Source: Solobacterium sp. UBA3691 (GTDB taxonomy: Bacteria > Bacillota_I > Bacilli_A > Erysipelotrichales > Erysipelotrichaceae). From it: 64,000 bases of DNA. The stretch covers positions 28,269 to 92,268 of the forward strand of contig DFIS01000071.1 in assembly GCA_002372175.1 (NCBI GenBank). The letters are read 5' to 3'. Numbering within the stretch: position 1 is the first letter of the stretch; every line of letters starts with the position of its first letter. The position numbers and the translations under genes were made by a program. A model generated the notes under the pieces. That model did not search any database, was not told the origin of the DNA, and worked only from the letters and a program-made list of their open reading frames with translations. Positions 18,830-27,635 of this stretch are shown one piece after another.

Positions 18830-19696
18830 CTACAGGATCCTTCCCTCGGTATCCTTAAAGAACCTGTCACAGTCCCTGGCGGCCAGTTCAGGCATCTCAT
18901 CCGCCCCGCCGTGACCGAGGTGCTGATACATCAGATACTGAGCTCCGGGGATCGCCTGTGCAGTCTGCAGGGCATCTTCCGCACTGCAGATCTGATCTTT
19001 CCCGCCCATCCAGATCATGACCGGGAAATCGATCTCATGGAGTCTTTCCAGAAGTTCTTCCTGACTCTGCGCATGACAGCCTGTCATGTCTCCAAGCATA
19101 GGCAGGGCAAACTCCTCTTCCTTCCTGTGCATTAGGATATCCAGATGCTCCTCCATGTTTGCCTTTCTTCTGGTCAGACGTTCCGGGTTCTCCGTCGGCC
19201 ATTCCTCCAGCCAGGCAGTCCTGCGCAGGAGTTCTTCATTGCCCACGTATTCCCGGGCATGATCTCTCATCTTTGCCAGAGGTGCCGGGAGATCTCTCTC
19301 TTCGTGATACTGGGTAATACCGTCACAGCACACATATCCCCGGAACCTCTCTGGCTGGTGGAATGCCGCATACCAGGCTGCCCAGTTGCCGTGGGAGATC
19401 CCGGTATAGTAGAACGTATCAATACCCATGACATCCGCAAACGCAAGCAGATCTTTCCCCCAGATCTCTGCGTAATCACGTTTCTCCTGATCATAGATAT
19501 GATCGGATTCCCCATAGCCTCTCATATAGACCAGGAAACAGTGATAGTCATACGGAGGCTGCCCCAGCAGTGCCATATGACAGTCCTTAAAGAAGAAATT
19601 CTGTGTAGACAGCAGATACTTATCCCCGCTGCCGTATTCCCTGTACGCAAGTTTTACACCGTTTACCTGCACTGTTTTTATCTCATGCATGATCAT
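18830..19696 (-). CDS. Alpha/beta hydrolase
   Basis: About 288 residues. The nucleophile elbow is TGISHGNWAAW (GxSxG), HLGHGGADEMPEL supplies the candidate His, and WMGGKDQ the acid region. The start at 19,696 is preferred because GACGGAGTA lies before it; an in-frame ATG at 19,723 lacks a good SD. It leads the four-gene operon that runs to the CE2-like esterase. Its substrate is unknown, but the neighbours make acyl-ester cleavage the likely reaction. Confidence 0.8.
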   Translation of the reverse strand: MIMHEIKTVQVNGVKLAYREYGSGDKYLLSTQNFFFKDCHMALLGQPPYDYHCFLVYMRGYGESDHIYDQEKRDYAEIWGKDLLAFADVMGIDTFYYTGISHGNWAAWYAAFHQPERFRGYVCCDGITQYHEERDLPAPLAKMRDHAREYVGNEELLRRTAWLEEWPTENPERLTRRKANMEEHLDILMHRKEEEFALPMLGDMTGCHAQSQEELLERLHEIDFPVMIWMGGKDQICSAEDALQTAQAIPGAQYLMYQHLGHGGADEMPELAARDCDRFFKDTEGRIL

Positions 19697-20010
19697 TACT
19701 CCGTCTTCTGTTTTCTCAAGCATAACAATTCTCTGTCTGTAATAAATTCAAATAAGAAACATTAACTTCCAATTTTGTCTTCAGTTTATTTTTGTAAACA
19801 CAGCATACTTATTTACAAGGAATCCGCGGAGAACTTTGAAATAATATGCTCAGAAATACTGCTCTCCACCATATTCAGGCGGTAAAGAAAAGGAGGAACC
19901 CGCTGCTCGCGGTCCGGCATAGTGGAGACATGCACGGAATATTTCATATCCTATGTGTCGGTATGAAATGAGGCAGAAAGGCGGAGGCCTGACTGTCAGA
20001 GCCAGAATCA
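19697..20010 (+). other. Intergenic leader upstream of the second ATPase, possible structured RNA
   Basis: About 290 bp with no ORF of its own. Arms TCTCCAC and GTGGAGA (about 19,863-19,870 and 19,922-19,928) can pair around a loop that contains CCGCTGCTCGCGG and an SD-like GGAGG. ATTTCATATC and GGTATGAAAT (19,941-19,950/19,960-19,969) form a 10-bp hairpin. The ATPase start at 20,011 has no SD, so structure or coupling may control its translation. I do not recognise a known riboswitch class. Confidence 0.3.
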
Positions 20011-21204
20011 ATGTCCAGTATTACATTAAAGAACATCAAGAAGATCTACCCGATTTCCCCAGACGAAGTAAAGTCCAAAAAAAAGAAGAAACAGAAAGAC
20101 ACAGCTCCTGCCGAAGGTTTCGTACCGAATCTGCAGATCACCGATGAAGGTGTCGTGGCTGTTCAGGATTTCAACCTGGAGATCAAAGACAAGGAGTTTG
20201 TCGTTCTGGTCGGTCCTTCCGGATGCGGTAAGTCCACGACTCTGCGTATGATCGCAGGTCTGGAGGAGATCACTTCCGGTGAACTGTATATCGGTGATGT
20301 CTATTCCAACGTCATCGCACCGAGAGACAGAAACATCGCCATGGTCTTCCAGAACTATTCCCTGTATCCGCATATGACGGTATACGATAACATGGCGTTC
20401 TCCCTGAAGCTTGCCAAACTGCCCAAGGATGAGATCGATAAAAAGGTCAGAGAAGCCGCAAAGACCCTCGAGATCACGCAGATCCTCGACCGTCTGCCCA
20501 AGGCCCTCTCCGGCGGACAGAGACAGCGTGTCGCCATCGGCCGTGCCATCGTCCGTTCTCCTCAGGTCATCCTGATGGATGAACCTCTTTCCAACCTTGA
20601 CGCCAAACTGCGCGGTCAGATGCGTTCCGAGATCATCAAGCTCCGTCAGAAGATCAACACAACGTTTGTCTACGTTACCCATGACCAGGTTGAAGCCATG
20701 ACGTTAGGCGACCGGATCGTTGTCATGAAGGATGGCTTTATCCAGCAGGTAGGTACCCCTCAGGAAGTATTCAACCACCCTGTCAATACCTTCGTTGCAG
20801 GCTTTATCGGTACACCGCAGATCAACTTCTTCCACCATGTGCCGATGCATAAGAAAGACGGTGAGTACTACATCACGATCCAGGGCAGAGAGATCCGTCT
20901 GGATGACAGATACCAGAGTGTTCTGAAGGAAAAGAATACACCGGATAAGGAAGTCATCGTTGGTATCCGTCCTGTACATGTTGAGATGAGTGAGGAAGGC
21001 TTTACCGGTAAGATCGAAGTATCCGAGATGATGGGCAGTGAGGTTCATCTCCATGTCAACATGAGCGGTGATGACATCGTTGCGGTTATTCCTACAGCTA
21101 ATCTGGATCTCGATCTTGTCCGTATCGGAAAGGACTTCACCTTCAGCTTCAATCCGAAGCTCCTGCATGTCTTTGACGCTGAGACCGAAGAAAATCTTAT
21201 CTAG
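20011..21204 (+). CDS. Sugar ABC transporter ATP-binding protein (MsmX/UgpC family), second copy
   Basis: 397 residues, with Walker [11 protein letters not shown]-loop [10 protein letters not shown], signature LSGGQRQR, Walker B VILMDEP and switch VTHDQ, then the C-terminal TOBE region. It has a Lys-rich insert near residues 20-40 (SKKKKKQKD) where the first ATPase also has an insert. MsmX-type ATPases can serve several importers, so this copy may energise other permeases as well. A hydrolase gene follows after 39 bp. No SD precedes the ATG; see the leader entry. Confidence 0.9.
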   Translation: MSSITLKNIKKIYPISPDEVKSKKKKKQKDTAPAEGFVPNLQITDEGVVAVQDFNLEIKDKEFVVLVGPSGCGKSTTLRMIAGLEEITSGELYIGDVYSNVIAPRDRNIAMVFQNYSLYPHMTVYDNMAFSLKLAKLPKDEIDKKVREAAKTLEITQILDRLPKALSGGQRQRVAIGRAIVRSPQVILMDEPLSNLDAKLRGQMRSEIIKLRQKINTTFVYVTHDQVEAMTLGDRIVVMKDGFIQQVGTPQEVFNHPVNTFVAGFIGTPQINFFHHVPMHKKDGEYYITIQGREIRLDDRYQSVLKEKNTPDKEVIVGIRPVHVEMSEEGFTGKIEVSEMMGSEVHLHVNMSGDDIVAVIPTANLDLDLVRIGKDFTFSFNPKLLHVFDAETEENLI

Positions 21205-21243
21205 TATCAAGGGGACCTGGACAGGTCCCTTTCAGGAGAATAT

Positions 21244-22206
21244 ATGTACGAGGAAAACTACAGAAAACTGAAAAAAGCCGTTGAGGAAGATGCGGTCATC
21301 ATCCCTGTCGCAAGACACCGCAAACCTGACGGCACAATGAATATCGAACAGAACCTGAAGGTCTGGAACAAGGCCATTGAAGACTTTGAAAAGATACCGC
21401 TGTGGGAAGAAGGAAAGACACCGGGATATGATGACAGAGATCCCCTGCAGCCGGAGCCTTCCCTGATCTTTGTGCCGGGGAATGGTGTGAAGGAAAAACG
21501 CGGTACGGTGATCGTCTGCCACGGCGGCGGCTTCGAGATCCGTACGGGCTGTGAAGGCTTCAATACCGCATACTACTTTGCGGAAAGAGGCTTCAATACT
21601 GCGATTCTGACTTACCGTATCAAGCCCTACGGCAGACAGGAAGCCCTGTGGGATATCCAGAGAGCGATCCGTGTCATCAGAGCCCGCAAAGATGATCTGC
21701 ATGTCACAGACAAGGTCGTATGCATGGGATTCTCTGCCGGAGGTATGCTGTCGGGGAATGCCGCGACACACTTCGATTACGGTGATCCCGATGCCGAAGA
21801 TCCGGTGGAAAGAGAATCCTGCAGACCTGACGGTGCCGTACTCGGCTACGGTGCCTTCGCCTTCTGCGGACTGCCGGGAGGATTCTTCGCCGATCCCTTC
21901 TCCAACACCATCCGTAACCCGTTCTTTGCGTCAAGAGACGAACTGTTCTACTACTCCCCGGAAGTCAATATCACCCGGGAAACCCCGCCGTTCTTCATCT
22001 GGCAGACCAACAGCGATGATCCCCGCCACTCCTTCACCACAGGTCAGGCTTTAACCGCTGCCGGTATACCGTTTGAGATGCACCTGTTTCCGGAAGGTGT
22101 ACACGGCATGGCCATGGCAGACGGGCACAATGATCTCGGCATGAATGTTCCCCATGTACATAAGTGGGGAGATCTGTGTGCCGACTGGCTGGACATTATC
22201 CTGTAA
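21244..22206 (+). CDS. Alpha/beta hydrolase, BD-FAE/HSL-like esterase
   Basis: 320 residues. VICHGGGFEIRTG is the HGGG oxyanion motif, MGFSAGGMLSGN the GxSxG elbow, and LFPEGVHGM the catalytic His; DDPRHSF supplies the acid region. HGGG plus GxSAGG places it in the BD-FAE/HSL-like esterase group that includes feruloyl esterases and lipases. No signal peptide. SD CAGGAGAATAT precedes the ATG. It ends 22 bp before the left end of the insertion element. Confidence 0.85.
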   Translation: MYEENYRKLKKAVEEDAVIIPVARHRKPDGTMNIEQNLKVWNKAIEDFEKIPLWEEGKTPGYDDRDPLQPEPSLIFVPGNGVKEKRGTVIVCHGGGFEIRTGCEGFNTAYYFAERGFNTAILTYRIKPYGRQEALWDIQRAIRVIRARKDDLHVTDKVVCMGFSAGGMLSGNAATHFDYGDPDAEDPVERESCRPDGAVLGYGAFAFCGLPGGFFADPFSNTIRNPFFASRDELFYYSPEVNITRETPPFFIWQTNSDDPRHSFTTGQALTAAGIPFEMHLFPEGVHGMAMADGHNDLGMNVPHVHKWGDLCADWLDIIL

Positions 22207-22227
22207 TACACTTAAAAAGCTCTCCGA

Positions 22228-22239
22228 TGAACTGCCCCA
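22228..22239 (+). repeat. IS left inverted repeat (IRL)
   Basis: TGAACTGCCCCA at the left end, exact reverse complement of the right end at 23,559-23,570. The TG...CA termini are usual in the IS3 family. Confidence 0.85.
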
Positions 22240-22308
22240 TTGAAAATGGAGAGTTCAGAAACCGCGGTAATTCCTCTTGTACACTTAAAGTACAGGAGGA
22301 TTTTTAAT

Positions 22309-22656
22309 ATGGCAAAGAAAGGAACGAAGTTCAATCATTATTCACCGGAATTCAAAAAGGAAACAGTCGAAAAGTATCTTTCAGGGAAACTGGGTGGAAT
22401 CGTCATCGCTGCCAGAAAACTTGGTCTGAGATCAAAGACGCAGCTAAGAGTTTAGGTTAAGCAGTATAGGGAAGATCCGGAGCTGTTGAAGGAAGATGGC
22501 AGGACTGTGGGAAAGAAGAATGGTGTCAGAAAAGGCAGACCCAAAAAGGTAATTCTTGATGAACTATCCAAAGACGAACAGATCGAATATCTGAAGATGG
22601 AGAATGCAATATTAAAAAAAGTGAAGGCTCTCCGCAAAGATTACGGAGAGCACTGA
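22309..22656 (+). pseudogene. IS3-family transposase orfA, broken by an amber codon
   Basis: The frame starts at an ATG with SD CAGGAGGA and encodes KKGTKFNHYSPEFKKETVEK, an HTH_Tnp region. After about 48 codons (KTQLRV) a TAG appears where Trp is expected, and the same frame then continues as VKQYREDPELLKEDG with a basic tail up to the TGA at 22,654. The A-run before the end (22,614-22,620) resembles the slippery site used for -1 frameshifting into orfB. Confidence 0.8.
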
Positions 22657-22661
22657 GATAT

Positions 22662-23526
22662 ATGATCATCTACGATCTGAAAGAAGAATATAAAATCAGC
22701 CATCTCTGCAGGTATCTGAACGTGTCATCCAATGGATATTACTGATGGCTGAAACTGGGGCGACCGATCCGATACGCATTTGATAACTGGCTCTCCGATC
22801 AGATCGAGGAAATCTTTCATAAAACGGAGAAAGGCTACAGATTCATCCGCGATGAGATTAATCGCAGGCATGGCGTGATGTATAACGACAAAACAGTATA
22901 TAAATACATGAAAATACTGGGCCTGTCTTCAGCGATCAGGAAAAAGCGTTACCAAGGCTGTACAAAGGAAGACCCTAACGAAAAAGCGAGGACCGTCTGC
23001 GAAAACTTCCTCGCCCGCAACTTCACCGCTACACCCCTTGGAAAGACTGGTCACGGATGTCAGTTACATAAACAGTCAGGAAGGCCGTTTGTATCTCAGC
23101 GTGATCAAGGACCTTTATGACAATTCCATTATAGCTTATCAGATCTCACGGTTTAATGATCTGAAGCTGGTCATGGATACTGTTGCACAATTAATTGGTG
23201 AGAATTGGGACAGCACAAGATTCTGTATTCTTCACTCTGATCAAGGATCTCAATATACGAATTCAATGTATATCCGATTTCTTGATGAACACGGTGTGAC
23301 TGTTTCTCATTCACGCAAAGCTAACTGTTATGACAATGCGTGTTGCGAGAACTTCTTTGGTCATCTGAAAAGCGAGTGTCTTGAATTGCATGACCTGCCA
23401 AAGACCAATGAGGATCTAATTCATAAAGTTACCGAATACATCACTTTCTACAATTCCGCCAGGTCTCAGAGAAAACTAAAAGGCATGACTCCCTATCAAT
23501 TTAGGGAATCATACCTTCATAAGTAA
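22662..23526 (+). pseudogene. IS3-family transposase orfB, broken
   Basis: The frame begins at ATGATCATCTACGATC and runs in -1 relative to orfA. A TGA follows GYY at 22,743, probably from an Arg codon. A second lesion near 23,034 shifts the frame (FTATPLGK then LERLVTDVSYIN). The DDE catalytic core is otherwise readable, with VTDVSYI (first Asp), LHSDQGSQY (second Asp) and CCENFFGHLKSE (Glu). At least two lesions make it inactive. Confidence 0.85.
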
Positions 23527-23558
23527 ATTACGGCTTTTTTAAGAGTGTCCCATTTTTG

Positions 23559-23570
23559 TGGGGCAGTTCA
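23559..23570 (-). repeat. IS right inverted repeat (IRR)
   Basis: TGGGGCAGTTCA, the exact complement of the left end; it marks the right boundary of the IS3-family element, 38 bp before the ptsI stop. Confidence 0.85.
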
Positions 23571-23608
23571 CTGTTCAGCGGGCTTTACTGCATATCATCG
23601 TTTACCTG

Positions 23609-25264
23609 TTACAGCTCAAGTTTATCCAGTGTACATGTCTTGGCGATCGTCTTGCGGATCTCTGCACGCAGCGGCAGTACGCTTGCGGGAGATACCGACA
23701 GTTCATCGATACCGATTGCCATGAATGTTTCCAGCAGTTCAAGATCAGCACCCAGCTCACCGCAGATACCTACCCAGATACCGTTGGCATGCGCAGCGTC
23801 TGCTGTCATCTTCAGTGCTCTTAACACTGCCGGATGATGCGGATCGAAGAACTTGCCGAGGTCATTGGCCTGTCTGTCACATGCCAGTGTGTACTGTGTC
23901 AGGTCGTTTGTTCCTACGGAGAAGAAGTCTACTTCCTTTGCCAGATCATTTGCCATGAAGACAGAAGACGGTGTCTCGATCATGATACCGAGTTCAGTAT
24001 CGGGATTGAACGGAATACCCTCTTTCGTCAGTTCTTTCATCACAGCGTCACAGGCACGCTTGCACTCACGTACTTCCCAGACCGAAGTGATCATCGGGAA
24101 CATGATCGCTACCTTGCCGAATGCGGAAGCTCTGTACAGCGCTCTTAACTGTGTGCGGAAAACTTCCGGTCTGTTCAGACAGATACGGATCGCACGTACA
24201 CCCAGAGCCGGATTCTCTTCCTTTGCCAGGTTGAAGTACGGTACCTGCTTATCGGCACCGATATCCAGTGTACGGATAATAACGCGCTTGCCGTTCATTG
24301 CGGCTGCTACAGTCTTGTATGCCTCAAACTGCTCATCCTCTGTCGGATAGTCTTCCGACTTCAGATACAGGAATTCGGAACGGAAGAGACCGATGCCCTG
24401 TCCGTCATTGTTCAGTACTGCTGTAACATCTTCGGGAGAACCAATATTGCAGTAGAGCTTGATATGACGTCCGTCAAGGGTAACATCCTCCTTACCCTTC
24501 ATCGTCTCCATCAGTTCCTTCATCTTCTTCTGCTTTTCAAACTTGGTCTGGAAAGCTGCCAGCGTGATCTCATCCGGATCCAGAACGACCTGTCCTGTCT
24601 CACCGTCGATATATGCTGTTCTGCCCTCGTAAGCTTCATCAAGAGTTTCGCCGGCACCGCAGATCGCCGGAATACCCATGGTACGGGCAAGGATCGCTGT
24701 ATGACCGTTGCCGGAGCCTTCTCTTAACGCAAAGCCAACGATCTTGGACTTGTCCAGCTGCAGTGTCTCGGACGGAGCCAGATCATCTGCCGCCAACAGT
24801 ACCGGTACATCGGAATCGATACCGCCTGCCACAACACCCATCAGGTTATTCAGAATACGCTGTGTAACGTCGCGAATATCGGAGGCTCTGGCCTGCATAT
24901 ATGCATCATCCATCGCCGCAAACATTGCCGCAAACTGCTCACCGGCAGTCTTTACCGCATACTCGGCATTGCAGGATTCCTCTTCCATGCAGTCGTTGAT
25001 CGTCTCTACATAGTCGTCATCTTCGACAAACATTGCATGTGTCTCAAACAGAATGGCACTTTCGTCACCGGCTTCCTCACGGGCTTTCTCCGCAAGAGCT
25101 TCCAGCTGTTCGATCGATCTCGCCTTAGCTTCCTCAAGACGTGCCTTTTCAGCTTCGAGATCCTCAACGACGGTCTTTACGATCTCTGTATCTGCTTTCT
25201 TGAAGAAGTACAGAGGTCCCTTGGCAATGCCTTTGGAGGCACCTTTACCCTGAATTAAGATCAT
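23609..25264 (-). CDS. ptsI: PTS enzyme I
   Basis: 551 residues, slightly shorter than the usual ~570. ASKGIAKGP at the N-terminus, NGHTAILAR carrying the phosphorylated His (about residue 187), the PEP-binding LFRSEFLYL and RTLDIGADK, and VGTNDLTQYTLACDR near the C-terminus are all family motifs. It transfers phosphate from PEP to HPr in the cytoplasm. It follows ptsH after 65 bp containing a hairpin. The SD GGGAGGATAATT precedes the ATG at 25,264. The IS ends 38 bp beyond its stop, so the original downstream context may have been interrupted. Confidence 0.95.
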   Translation of the reverse strand: MILIQGKGASKGIAKGPLYFFKKADTEIVKTVVEDLEAEKARLEEAKARSIEQLEALAEKAREEAGDESAILFETHAMFVEDDDYVETINDCMEEESCNAEYAVKTAGEQFAAMFAAMDDAYMQARASDIRDVTQRILNNLMGVVAGGIDSDVPVLLAADDLAPSETLQLDKSKIVGFALREGSGNGHTAILARTMGIPAICGAGETLDEAYEGRTAYIDGETGQVVLDPDEITLAAFQTKFEKQKKMKELMETMKGKEDVTLDGRHIKLYCNIGSPEDVTAVLNNDGQGIGLFRSEFLYLKSEDYPTEDEQFEAYKTVAAAMNGKRVIIRTLDIGADKQVPYFNLAKEENPALGVRAIRICLNRPEVFRTQLRALYRASAFGKVAIMFPMITSVWEVRECKRACDAVMKELTKEGIPFNPDTELGIMIETPSSVFMANDLAKEVDFFSVGTNDLTQYTLACDRQANDLGKFFDPHHPAVLRALKMTADAAHANGIWVGICGELGADLELLETFMAIGIDELSVSPASVLPLRAEIRKTIAKTCTLDKLEL

Positions 25265-25287
25265 AATTATCCTCCCATGATAGTAAA

Positions 25288-25320
25288 GAAGCTGCTGTTC
25301 ATGACCAAAACAGCAGCTTC
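25288..25320 (-). terminator. Intercistronic hairpin between ptsH and ptsI
   Basis: Arms GAAGCTGCTGTT and AACAGCAGCTTC (12 bp, 25,288-25,299/25,309-25,320) pair with a 9-base loop. On the minus strand only CTTTACTA follows, a weak U-tract, so it is probably a partial terminator or 3' protective structure that makes HPr more abundant than enzyme I. On the plus strand a T6 follows. Confidence 0.65.
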
Positions 25321-25329
25321 ATATATTTT

Positions 25330-25590
25330 TTACAGATTCTCTTTGAAGAATGTTTCCAGTGCAGCCGCAGCAGCCTCTTCATCGCCGCCCTCAACTCTGA
25401 TCGTAACTTCATCACCGGCCTTGACACCGAGATTCATCAGTTTCATCAGCTGAGAAGCCTTAACTGTTGTCTCACCCTTGGTCAGGAATACAGTTGCGCC
25501 TTCAAAGGACTTGGCCAGTTTGGCAAGAACGCCCGCGGGACGTGCATGGATACCGATCGGATCCGTAATTGTGTACTTGAATTCTTTCAT
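25330..25590 (-). CDS. ptsH: PTS phosphocarrier protein HPr
   Basis: 86 residues. The active-site IGIHARPAG puts His at position 15, and Ser46 lies in VKASQLMKLMNLG at the position phosphorylated by HPr kinase in Bacillota. It passes phosphate from enzyme I to EIIA and, when Ser46 is phosphorylated, acts in catabolite repression (established for the family). It lies 22 bp after the EII gene, in its operon. Confidence 0.96.
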   Translation of the reverse strand: MKEFKYTITDPIGIHARPAGVLAKLAKSFEGATVFLTKGETTVKASQLMKLMNLGVKAGDEVTIRVEGGDEEAAAAALETFFKENL

Positions 25591-25612
25591 GATATTTCTC
25601 CTTTCAAAAGAA

Positions 25613-27520
25613 TTAGTTATCTGTATTTATTGTAACATCTTCATAGTCATCACTGTTAGTCAGCAATGTTACAACAATATCCGGATGACCAGCAGCCTTG
25701 ATCTTCTGACGGTCAAACTTGATCAGCGGCTGACCGAGCTTGACTTCATCACCGTCTTTGACAAGAACTTCAAAGCCGTCACCGTTCATGTTTACCGTAT
25801 CCACACCAACGTGGATCAGCATCTCCATATCCTCAGGACCGGTAATACCAACTGCATGTTTGGATTCCGCAACACTGGAGATCGTACCGTCATACGGTGC
25901 TCTGACCACTTCTTCCTCAGGCCAGATACCGACACCTTCACCCAGGATACCCTGTGCGAATGTTTCATCGGGGATCTCTGTATAGGAGACCACTTTGCCC
26001 TTGACCGGAGCCTTGACTTCACCTGCGGAGCAGGAGATGACTGTCTTTTCGGGAACCACGATCTCGGGTTCTGCCTTTACTTCCGGTGCAGGTGCAGCCT
26101 TGACAGGTTCAGCACCCTCTTCGGTCTCTTCCTTCCAGAAGAACCATGTGAGGGCAAAGGCAATACCGCCGGCAATTGCCAGAACGATCGTATACTGCAG
26201 CGAATTGGAAACCGTCAGATATCCGGGGATACCGGTGACACCATAAGCCGTTGCGCCAAAGCCGAGGATCGCTGCTACGAAGGAACCGACAGCACCGCCG
26301 ATCATACCGGCAACGAAGGGCTTGAAGAAACGCATATTGACACCGAAGATCGCAGGCTCTGTAATACCGAGAGCTGCCGACAGAGAGGACGGGATCGCAA
26401 CGGATTTCGTTTTCTGGTTTCTGACCTTAAGACCTACCGCAAGACATGCGCCGAACTGTGCGAAGTTCGCTGCCGAAGCAATCGGCATCCACGTATTCAG
26501 ACCGCTCTCCGCAAGCATACCTGCTTCAATGACGTTATACATATGATGCAGACCCATGACAACTGTAGCCGGATAGAGGGCACCCATGGCACAGGCACCC
26601 AGAGGATTCCGTACGAGGATCTTTGCGCCGGCAAGTACCCAGGTCTCCAGTGTCGAGAAGATCGGACCGACGATCCACAGTGTCGCAAGTGCTGTGACAA
26701 GTACTGTTGTCAGCGGTGTAACAAACAGATCGATCATCTCCGGAACATGCTTGTGCAGCCACTTTTCAAGCTTGCACATGATGAAGACGGCGATGATGAC
26801 AGGGATAACATGTCCCTGATAGCCTGACCGCTGTATCGTTACCAGATTGCCGATCAGATGCCACTTCGGAATAATACCGTCAGTAACACCGAAGAAGCTG
26901 TTGATCGCCTCTGTATTGGCAACATTCCATCCGTTCAGGAAGTTGGAGTGGATCATCAGAAGACCGATGACAGCACCCAGGAAGATATTTCCGCCGAAGA
27001 CTCTTGCGGCAGAGACTGCCACGATCACAGGCAGATATGCAAACGCTGTATTGGCGACTGTATCCAGGAAGGCAAACCAGTCAGAACCGCCGAAGCCGAG
27101 TCCAGGAATCTTAGCCAGTGCCTCGACAAGGCCCATCATCAGACCGGAGGCTACGATTGCCGGCAGGATCGGAACGAAGACATCACCGATCGTTTTCAGT
27201 ATCTGTTTCCAGACCGGCTGTTTCGCTGCCGCCGCAGCCTTGACATCATCTTTCGTACCAGCCTGTACACCTGTAACACTGATAAACTCATCAAAGACCT
27301 TGTTTACCGTACCGGTACCGATGATCAGCTGAAGCTGACCGTTTGATTCGAACATGCCCTTGACACCATCGACATTCTCCAATGCCTTCTTGTTAACCTT
27401 GGCGTTATCCGCGATAACAAGACGAAGTCTGGTTGCGCAGTGTGCTGCACTGATGACGTTTGCACCGCCGCCGATATTGGCTGCGATCTCCTCAGCGCAT
27501 TTTCTGTAGTCCAATGCCAT
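25613..27520 (-). CDS. PTS EIIBCA, sucrose/trehalose/beta-glucoside-type
   Basis: 635 residues in B-C-A order. The EIIB domain (1-90) has the phospho-Cys in SAAHCATRLR (Cys28). EIIC (about 105-455) carries ten or so helices, beginning VFVPILPAIVASGLMMG. The glucose-type EIIA (about 485-635) has LIHVGVDTVNMNG with the His that receives phosphate. BCA fusions of this type import sucrose, trehalose or beta-glucosides; the adjacent amylosucrase-like enzyme points to sucrose or a related disaccharide (inference). A LacI-type operator sits 24 bp upstream of its start. Confidence 0.9.
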   Translation of the reverse strand: MALDYRKCAEEIAANIGGGANVISAAHCATRLRLVIADNAKVNKKALENVDGVKGMFESNGQLQLIIGTGTVNKVFDEFISVTGVQAGTKDDVKAAAAAKQPVWKQILKTIGDVFVPILPAIVASGLMMGLVEALAKIPGLGFGGSDWFAFLDTVANTAFAYLPVIVAVSAARVFGGNIFLGAVIGLLMIHSNFLNGWNVANTEAINSFFGVTDGIIPKWHLIGNLVTIQRSGYQGHVIPVIIAVFIMCKLEKWLHKHVPEMIDLFVTPLTTVLVTALATLWIVGPIFSTLETWVLAGAKILVRNPLGACAMGALYPATVVMGLHHMYNVIEAGMLAESGLNTWMPIASAANFAQFGACLAVGLKVRNQKTKSVAIPSSLSAALGITEPAIFGVNMRFFKPFVAGMIGGAVGSFVAAILGFGATAYGVTGIPGYLTVSNSLQYTIVLAIAGGIAFALTWFFWKEETEEGAEPVKAAPAPEVKAEPEIVVPEKTVISCSAGEVKAPVKGKVVSYTEIPDETFAQGILGEGVGIWPEEEVVRAPYDGTISSVAESKHAVGITGPEDMEMLIHVGVDTVNMNGDGFEVLVKDGDEVKLGQPLIKFDRQKIKAAGHPDIVVTLLTNSDDYEDVTINTDN

Positions 27521-27543
27521 AATATTATCTCCTCTTTTTCCCC

Positions 27544-27561
27544 ATTGAAACCGTTTTCAAT
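27544..27561 (-). promoter_or_regulatory. LacI/cre-like operator before the EIIBCA gene
   Basis: ATTGAAACCGTTTTCAAT is an almost perfect palindrome around a central CG, with the xTGAAAyCG core of GalR/LacI operators. It lies 24 bp upstream of the EII start codon. A CcpA site would have a purine before the CG; here it is C, which favours the local LacI protein. Two related sites lie at 31,307 and 32,788. Confidence 0.6.
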
Positions 27562-27635
27562 GTTCTACCTAAAATATAAGTCCAATCAGTGATTTTGTAA
27601 ATAAACGCTGTCGATTTTGTCTGCTTCCGCGGAAT

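Larger units (their letters stand above)
22228..23570 (+). mobile_element. IS3-family element, IS150-group, decayed
   Basis: Terminal repeats TGAACTGCCCCA (22,228-22,239) and TGGGGCAGTTCA (23,559-23,570) are perfect over 12 bp, and further inside they diverge. Between them lie orfA and orfB in the usual -1 relation. Nonsense and frameshift lesions in both genes mean it cannot supply its own transposase. No clear target duplication: left flank CCGA, right flank CTGT. It sits between the esterase locus and ptsI. Confidence 0.85.

Noticed and set aside
19953..20147. Plus-strand ORF of 64 codons overlapping the ATPase start
   Set aside because: It is out of frame, overlaps the ATPase N-terminus and its product is basic and low in complexity; the ATPase frame gives a complete protein. 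Kept only as a possible leader peptide idea.
22224..23574. Target-site duplication of the IS element
   Set aside because: Flanks CCGA and CTGT do not match, so none is claimed.
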